Part shown: one piece after another, positions 58,725-64,000 of the stretch
How the letters are laid out: each line of letters opens with the position of its first letter
Position numbering within the stretch: position 1 is the stretch's first letter
Source: Eutreptiella sp. 'Long Island Sound 2002'
Taxonomy: Eukaryota > Euglenozoa > Euglenophyceae > Eutreptiales > Eutreptiaceae
DNA length: 64,000 nucleotides
Assembly (NCBI GenBank): GCA_964036045.1
Contig: OZ038381.1
Location: 116,581,790 to 116,645,789, forward strand
Direction: 5' to 3'
The notes under the pieces: model-generated
Database searches by the model: none
What the model was told of the DNA's origin: nothing
What the model saw: only the letters and a program-made list of their open reading frames with translations
Program-made: the position numbers and the translations under genes

Positions 58725-58905
58725 CGCGCACACCGGTGAACGGGAGCCAAGTGGCCCAGGACACCGCACACACAACAGAACACACCGAGCGAGCACACCG
58801 GTGAACAGGAGCCAAGTGGCCGAGGACACCGCAGACGCAACACAGCAAACCGCGCGGGCACACCGGTGAACAGGAGCCAAGCGGCCCAGGACACTGCACA
58901 CACGT
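58725..58905 (+). repeat. 65-bp units at the 3' side of copy C (3 units)
   Basis: CACCGGTGAA recurs at 58,731, 58,796 and 58,861, again exactly 65 bp apart, in the same orientation as the 12,830-13,340 array. The units are more diverged from each other than those of the 5' arrays. The retrotransposon therefore has the same tandem unit near both ends. Confidence 0.9.
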
Positions 58906-59475
58906 AGGGCGGCCGAGGGACAGGAAAGACCCAACACCCCATGGGTCGGACGCACTGGGGCGACCCAGCCGACCCACCGGGCCAGTGGCAGGAGCGGTAC
59001 TCCAAGGCCACTGGTCCGAGCCCGGCGAGGCTGCATCGGGGACCATGGCAAACGTCACCCGGAGCCATGGAAGCAACCAGTGACAGGCGAGCCGGTACAC
59101 AGTCCAGGAGGGGGTCGCCTGCCAAGCAGAGTGGCCCCACAACTCAAGCAACAAGGGTGAGGCGGTCGTACCGTAGACTAGCGGGAGCAAAACCCCTTGT
59201 GGTGAGAGATACTCCACACGGCTGGGCAGCCCCCAGAGCTGCCGCCCAAAGGATTGGGCATGTGGCCCTACCCATGGACAAATGTGGGGACAGCCTCGCA
59301 CCTGGGACACATGGACCGGGTGGCCGCGACAATGCCTTCCCAAGCACATGCGGAAGCGGCTCAAGAGGCACCTGACGTAGGGCAGTGGGAGGGACAGGAC
59401 GTCCCCTTGGTAAGACCTTCTTCCTGCAATGACAAAGGAGGCATCCCGAGCTCCCGAAGATACCTACCTACCTAC
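58906..59475 (+). other. Terminal 3' sequence of copy C with a TACC repeat
   Basis: About 570 bp of normal-complexity sequence end in TACCTACCTACCTACC (about 59,460-59,475). Short tandem tails are a common 3' end of non-LTR retrotransposons, so this is a plausible terminus. A frame covering 58,941-59,375 is open but has no family resemblance. Confidence 0.5.
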
Positions 59476-62106
59476 CCTCCACATAGCGTGGTGGATGGCG
59501 TATGTTGTGCTGTTTGGCCCGGCCAGTGGCCGCCCCGGCTCGGCGATAGTCGTCGGGTCAGGGTTCAGTTCGTAGGATTGGGGTGCCGGCTGGGTTGTGC
59601 GTGCGTTGGCCTTGATTGCTTGGCTGGTGGTGGCGGGTTGCTGGGTGCCTCTGGTGTTGCGTTTTCAGCTGCCTTGTGGTGGTCCCATTCCCGGCAGTGT
59701 TAGTGTCGTGGTCGGCGTTCCTCGTCGTGGCGGGGTGCCGCTGGGGGTGTGGGTGGCGCTCGTTTTCTCTACAGGCTTTTGCGACTTGGGTGCCGCCGTG
59801 TGGTGTGCTGCGCATGCTGGGTTTGGTTGATGCTGCTTGGTAGCTTGGGGGGTTGGGGCGTTGAGACGCGGGCCGTCTGGCGTGCCTCGGCTTGACCTTC
59901 TTCAACGGTGGGTCTCACCTGGGTGTGAGGCGTCCCCCGGCCCGTTGTGGTACCGGTGGGGTCGGTGCTGTGTGGCCTGTTAACGGTTGGTGGGGTTCGT
60001 GGTGTCCGTAGGTGGGCTTCGGTGCGGTTTTTTGAGGCTTTTGGTGGTGTGCGGCGCTCTGTGCCTGGCTGGTAGTTGGGTGTTGTTGGGCGGTATTCCG
60101 TGTGGTGTGTGGTGGTGGTTGCCAATGTGGGGTTGCAAGTGCGAGGAGTGGATGGCATGTGGCGGTGGCGGTTTCGTTGTCTTTCGCTGGTCTGGAGCTG
60201 GTGCGGTGTGCCGTGCGGGGGCCTGGCCTCTCGTGGCGGGCGTGGTTGTGCGAGGGGGGGCTGGGCGTAGGCTTGGTGTTGGTGCGTGGGCTGGCGGGCC
60301 TCGTTTCGGTTTATTGCCGGCAGCAGGCGGCGGTGTTTCTCTTTGCTCTGGGATGTCGGCGGTGGTGTGGCTGGACGCGCTGGCTCGCAGTCTGTGGTGG
60401 CGGCGGTGGCTTGGGCTGGGGCTGGCTCCAGAGGCTTCTTGCTGCTGGCGGTGGCTCCCCAGAGGTTGCTTGCTGTTCCCTTGAGGGCTGGTGGTTGCGT
60501 CCCTGGGTGTGGGTTCCCCCTTCTCCTGGTGTCGGAGTGGGTGGTGGTGTTGTTTCCCACCATTCCTGGCTGGGGGCTTTGTAGGCTGGGTTGCGGTGTT
60601 GGGCGGTTTTCCGCCACTCCTGGCGGGGTGCTTGGGTGCTGTGACCTGTTTTTCCTGGCCGGGGCATGGCATCGGTTTCGTTGGATGGGTGTGTTGGTGG
60701 TCTGTATCCATGGTTTGGTGGCTGGCCAGTGGTGCGTGGCCCGTTTGTGGTGCTGGGCCGCTGTGTGGTAGTGTTCTTCCGGTTGGCGTGCGGTGGATGT
60801 GTCCGCCGCGGGGCTGTGTGGCTCGTTGTTGCGCGTTAGGTGTGTGCTGGTTGTGGTACGCCGTTTGTCATTGGTGTGGTGGGCGGGGTTGTTGGGTCTG
60901 GCCTCTTGTGGTGCATGTGCCTACGTGGGGGGGGGGGGTTGCCGTTGGCTCGGCTCGGTGTGGGGTGGCGTTCTCTGTCTTTTTGGGGTGTCTGTCTTGG
61001 TGTGCCCCGTGCGGTGTGGTGTGGCTTGTCTTTCCGGTCTTGAGCCTGCTAGTGGTGTTGTGGCGCTGGTTTGGGGCGGTCCTTCTCCTTGTTGGTGGTA
61101 ATGCCTGTGGATGTGTTTGTGGGCGTGGTGTTTTGCTGCCCCTGGTCGGAGTTGGTGTGGCTGTTGGCGGTGTTGCTGCTCCTGGTCGGAGTTCGTGGGG
61201 GTGTTGGCGGTGTTGCTGCTCCTGGGTGGGGTCTGGTGCCGGTTCGTCCTTGATGGGTGTTCTTGTGTTGCCTTTGGTGGGCGTCTAGTAGTGGGTCCAC
61301 GTGGGCGTGGCCGCTGGCGGGGCGGCGGTGTTTCTGGGATGTCGGCAGTGGTGTGGTTGGACGTGCTGGTTGGGGGGCTGTGCTGGCGGCGGTGGGTGCT
61401 TCTGCTGCGCTGTGGGGCTTAGTTTGGGGTTTTCCTTCCGGGCTCGATGGCTGTGTGTGGCTGTGGTTCTGTGGGGTCTGGCGGCTGTGGGTGTGGTTCC
61501 TCACGTTCTCGGTTGGGGGCTGGTATCTGTGGCTTCTTGCTGCCTGTAGTGGTTCCTTGGGGGCCGCTTGCTGTTCCCGTGTGGGCTGCATCTCTGGGTG
61601 TGGGTTCCCCCTTTTCCTGGTGTGGGGGTGGCTGGTGGTGTTGGTCCCTGCCTTTCCTGGCTGAGGGGTTTGTGGGCTGGGTGGCGGTGTTTGGCGGTGG
61701 CCCGCCTGTCTTGGCGGGGTGTGTGGGTGCTGGTTCCTGTTTTCCCTGGCCGCAGTCCGGTGTCGGTGGCATGTGATGCGTGCTCCGGTGGCCTGGCCGG
61801 TGAGGCTGTGGCGGAGTACTGGTTTGGGTGTTGGGTTCCGGTGAATGGTCGGTGTTGCCTGTCGTTGGCGTGGCGGTGTGCGGTGGTGGGCGCCTGGTGG
61901 GTCTCGTCCGCTTGTGGGGCGTTCTCCGGGCCTTCCCTCTTGTCTCGGTGGCGGCCTGTTGTGGTCCTTGCGGGGGTGGTGCCGTGTGATCTGTTGGTGG
62001 TTGGTGGGCTGGTTGGTCGTGGTGTTCGTAGGTGGGCTCCGCTGCTGTGTTGTGGTGTTTGGTGGTTTCATGTCATGTGGCGCTGTGTGGCTGGCTGGTA
62101 GCTGGG
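59476..62106. repeat. Degenerate G/T-rich duplicated region
   Basis: Several phrases recur at a distance. GGGATGTCGGCGGTGGTGTGG at about 60,352 recurs at about 61,338. GTGTGGGTTCCCCCTT at about 60,507 recurs at about 61,598. CGTAGGTGGGCT at about 60,007 recurs at about 62,027. The spacings (about 1.0, 1.1 and 2.0 kb) imply old duplication with indels. The minus strand is C/A-rich, with stop-poor Pro/Thr/Gln frames (longest 61,049-62,260) that look like base-skew artefacts. It could be the leader of another retroelement on the minus strand. I see no gene. Confidence 0.6.
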
Positions 62107-62451
62107 TGTTCTCAGCCCACGCAAACTGCACCCCCTTTTGGAAGGGAGGGACCCAAAAAGCGACAGCGCGAGAAACTATTTCTTTTGGACATTTGCAGCA
62201 CACATGACCCGGATACCACCTAAAAAATACAATTTTACCCAATTTGCTGCTTTTTTCCACTTTTTGTTTATTAAAATAAACTATTATTTTGTCTGATTTG
62301 AAGGGTGTGTTTTACCAATCTTGTCGTTTTTGTATTTCAAACCCCAAGAGGGGCGTGCCTGTTCGGGAGCTCATTTTCAAAAATGACATTCTGCGGGTCT
62401 CCGGTTGCACCTATGTTTGTCCTGCCAAATAAAATGCTTTTTTTGTGTACC

Positions 62452-62477
62452 TGAGTGCGCGAGGCCTCGCGCACTCA
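62452..62477. repeat. 26-bp perfect palindrome with the TGCGCGAGGCCTCGCGCA core
   Basis: The core is extended by TGAG on one side and CTCA on the other, giving 13-bp arms with no loop. It lies about 190 bp beyond the stop codon of the minus-strand gene. Confidence 0.92.
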
Positions 62478-62613
62478 AGGTCATGGAAGCAATTGTGTAC
62501 AGAAGGCAACAAAAACAGGACAGGAAGTGCACAACGTACAAACACTGAGATAAAAGCTCGGCAAAATTATACAAGCCCTTAAGGGCATATAATTGCATTC
62601 GCGTCGAAGGCGA

Positions 62614-62633
62614 GTGCGCGAGGCCTCGCGCAC
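62614..62633. repeat. 20-bp palindrome copy beyond the gene stop
   Basis: Same core with one extra paired base on each side, 34 bp beyond the minus-strand stop codon at 62,667, so probably in the 3' untranslated region. Confidence 0.92.
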
Positions 62634-62666
62634 ACATGACTGCAAAACAATTGGGTTAATGGTGAC

Positions 62667-64000
62667 TTATTTCTTCTTCCGTCCAGCAACCTTAGCCAAC
62701 CTGGAACCCAGGCTTCTTGCCACCGCACTTGTCCCACTTGGAGAGGCAACGGTACCACGAGACGGCTGGGCACCAGAACGCCAGGGCGGCTTGAACTCTG
62801 CACTAGCACTGGCAGCAGTCTTCGCTTTCTTCTTCGGCTGTTCCTTACCAGATTTGGGGCTTGCATCGAAGTGAGCGGCGGGTGCCCGCTTGCGCTTCTG
62901 CTGGGTCTCCAGTACTTGCTCCGGATCCTCTTCTTCCTCCTCCTCGTTGGCATCGTCGTTGTCTGATTCCGCGGGCTTGTCTGATTCCTTCTCTTTTCCT
63001 TTTGTCTGCTTCTTGCTACTCAAGGGGGTTCCCTTTCCGGCTGCAGTACCCTGAGTTGGTATAACGTTGGCAGTCTTCTTCACCTTGGCTTGCATTGGCA
63101 AGGTAGGTGCAGGCGCAACAGGCTTGGTGTCGTCAGCGGCAGCCTCAGTCACGACATCTTCCTGGACGGCTTCTGCAGCAGGCACCTGCTGGTGCCCTTC
63201 ATACCCTCGGTTGCTGTCCAAAACCCACAGTGGAATGCCACGCTGAAGCCACTCTTCTTGAGTATCCCAAGTTGCAGCTGTTGCTCCCTGCTCCGTCTGA
63301 TCAGCCTCCAACATGTACCGCATGATGATTGCATGCTGCAGAGCACCTCCAACGGCATTCTGAAGGTCCTTTTGCTTGATCGCTGACACAGCCAGAAACG
63401 CCACTTTAGTTCGGACGTCGGACATCGCAATCTTTGCGGCCATGGCAGATGTGTCGTCCACAACAAACACTGCATCAGCATACCCACTGCCCAAAAGATA
63501 TTTGTCCAGGTACCACAGCACGTGAATCAGAGTCATGAAAACACCGAGGTTCTTGTTCTGCATCTCTTCCAAATGTCCAGCGGAATACGACACATAGTTC
63601 AGCAACTGTAAATGTGATGAATAAAGACGAATAACGGAGGCAGCAGTGCGCGAGGCCTCGCGCACACGACGGCATCCTAACAGCGAAAGAAGCAGATATA
63701 CCTGCTTATCCCAGCGACTCGTTGTTCCGATCCACATACAGTGCTTGTCGAACTGATACGTACTGCTGGTCACGGGACCCGATAACCAAGAGTATACCGG
63801 CAACCGGACATGGTAGAATGGCACTGTGGTTGGATCCTTGTCCTTCTCCATACGCCACAGCCTCTGCATGTCGCGGCCAATACGGTGCACAACATCAGCC
63901 TCGCCATAGAAAATGACGTCCTTCCCCAGCATCATAACATTGAACAGCCACTTCGGAACAAATCCTGCAGAGTCATATTCAACGAAAAGGTCAGCGTTGA
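62667..64000 (-). CDS. Unrecognised gene, 3' part, one intron
   Basis: The coding frame is open from the window edge to TAA at 62,667. Exon parts are 63,702 to beyond 64,000 and 62,667-63,605, joined across an intron at 63,606-63,701. The visible product starts NADLFVEYDSAGFVPKWLFN and includes KHCMWIGTTSRWDKQ, then LLNYVSYSAGHLEEMQNK, VLWYLDKYLLGSGYADAVFVVD and GALQHAIIMRYMLEADQ. The C-terminal 130 residues are low-complexity, acidic (DDANEEEEEEDPEQ) then basic (KRKRAPAAHF, QPKKKAKTAAS), suggesting a nuclear protein with two possible localisation signals. I do not recognise the family. Its base composition and complexity differ from the retroelements, so it may be a host gene or belong to another mobile element. 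Confidence 0.75.
   Translation of the reverse strand, partial: NADLFVEYDSAGFVPKWLFNVMMLGKDVIFYGEADVVHRIGRDMQRLWRMEKDKDPTTVPFYHVRLPVYSWLSGPVTSSTYQFDKHCMWIGTTSRWDKQVYLLLSLLGCRRVREASRTAASVIRLYSSHLQLLNYVSYSAGHLEEMQNKNLGVFMTLIHVLWYLDKYLLGSGYADAVFVVDDTSAMAAKIAMSDVRTKVAFLAVSAIKQKDLQNAVGGALQHAIIMRYMLEADQTEQGATAATWDTQEEWLQRGIPLWVLDSNRGYEGHQQVPAAEAVQEDVVTEAAADDTKPVAPAPTLPMQAKVKKTANVIPTQGTAAGKGTPLSSKKQTKGKEKESDKPAESDNDDANEEEEEEDPEQVLETQQKRKRAPAAHFDASPKSGKEQPKKKAKTAASASAEFKPPWRSGAQPSRGTVASPSGTSAVARSLGSRLAKVAGRKKK
63606..63701 (-). other. 96-nt GT-AG intron carrying the GC-rich palindrome
   Basis: On the minus strand the boundaries read CAG|GTATAT and CATTTACAG|TTG, a good GT-AG pair with a pyrimidine-leaning 3' end. 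The length is 32 codons without a stop, so the frame also stays open if unspliced. The retained sequence (CRRVREASRT and so on) looks unlike the flanking protein. A 20-bp palindrome lies at its centre (63,646-63,665). Confidence 0.75.
63646..63665. repeat. 20-bp palindrome copy inside the intron
   Basis: Same core and extension as the 62,614 copy. In the transcript it could form a 9-bp or longer hairpin near the middle of the intron. Confidence 0.92.

Larger units (their letters stand above)
30266..59475 (+). mobile_element. Copy C of the long non-LTR retrotransposon, split by LTR element 2
   Basis: After removing 35,081-46,562 the plus strand reads leader, ORF1, ORF2 (endonuclease, reverse transcriptase, RNase H, zinc finger), ORF3 and a 3' region, a body of about 17.7 kb. 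The 5' arrays at 12,830-14,240 probably belong to the same or a sister copy. The sense strand is strongly C- and A-rich. Several frameshifts and stops are present, and a catalytic RT residue is changed, so this copy is dead. The 3' boundary is placed at a short TACC repeat (about 59,460-59,475), which is inference. Confidence 0.8.
62107..62666. other. AT-rich intergenic stretch downstream of the right-hand gene
   Basis: The composition changes sharply here from G/T-rich to AT-rich. It contains two GC-rich palindromes (62,452-62,477 and 62,614-62,633) and short A/T runs, and no ORF of note. It is probably the 3' untranslated or intergenic region of the minus-strand gene. Confidence 0.6.

Noticed and set aside
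61049-62260. 403-codon minus-strand frame
   Set aside because: Pro/Thr/Gln/Asn-rich low complexity across a duplicated block, crossing the boundary to AT-rich DNA at about 62,107. No family resemblance.

Overview
The window is eukaryotic repeat-rich DNA, most likely from a protist or alga. It contains GT-AG splicing, chromodomain-bearing Ty3/gypsy (chromovirus) LTR retrotransposons primed by an initiator-Met-tRNA-like site, an APE-type non-LTR retrotransposon, and a TA-flanked DNA transposon. I see no bacterial operons, rRNA genes or CRISPR. The species cannot be fixed from the sequence. GC-rich, C/A-skewed retroelement DNA is interleaved with AT-rich DNA.

The backbone is a very long non-LTR (LINE-like) family present in at least three copies. 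Copy A (minus strand, about 8,110 down to 1) runs off the left edge. Copy B (minus, about 12,680-8,865) is an older, frameshifted relative. Copy C (plus) occupies most of the rest. The family layout is: a 65-bp tandem array, a spacer, a 64-bp tandem array, a long Pro/Thr/His-rich leader, ORF1, ORF2 (APE endonuclease, reverse transcriptase, RNase H, CCHC finger), a large unrecognised ORF3, and a 3' region that again carries 65-bp units and a short TACC tail. Without its insertions the copy C material totals about 20 kb, which is extreme for a LINE.

Copy C is broken by three other elements. LTR element 1 (14,862-28,080) has 2.36-kb LTRs, gag, protease, RT, RNase H, integrase and chromodomain on the plus strand. 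A 1.7-kb DNA transposon (28,564-30,263) has 20-bp inverted ends and a TA duplication. LTR element 2 (35,081-46,562) has 0.78-kb LTRs, lies on the minus strand and splits ORF1. Both LTR elements look like former single gag-pol reading frames, interrupted mostly by TGA codons that fit CGA-to-TGA decay, plus near-compensating one-base frameshifts.

The right edge (62,107-64,000) leaves the retroelement DNA. It holds the 3' part of an unrecognised minus-strand gene with one 96-nt intron. That intron carries a GC-rich palindrome, TGCGCGAGGCCTCGCGCA, which recurs near the gene's 3' end and inside the DNA transposon but nowhere I noticed in the retroelement sequence. The stretch 59,476-62,106 is a degenerate G/T-rich duplicated region without a convincing gene.
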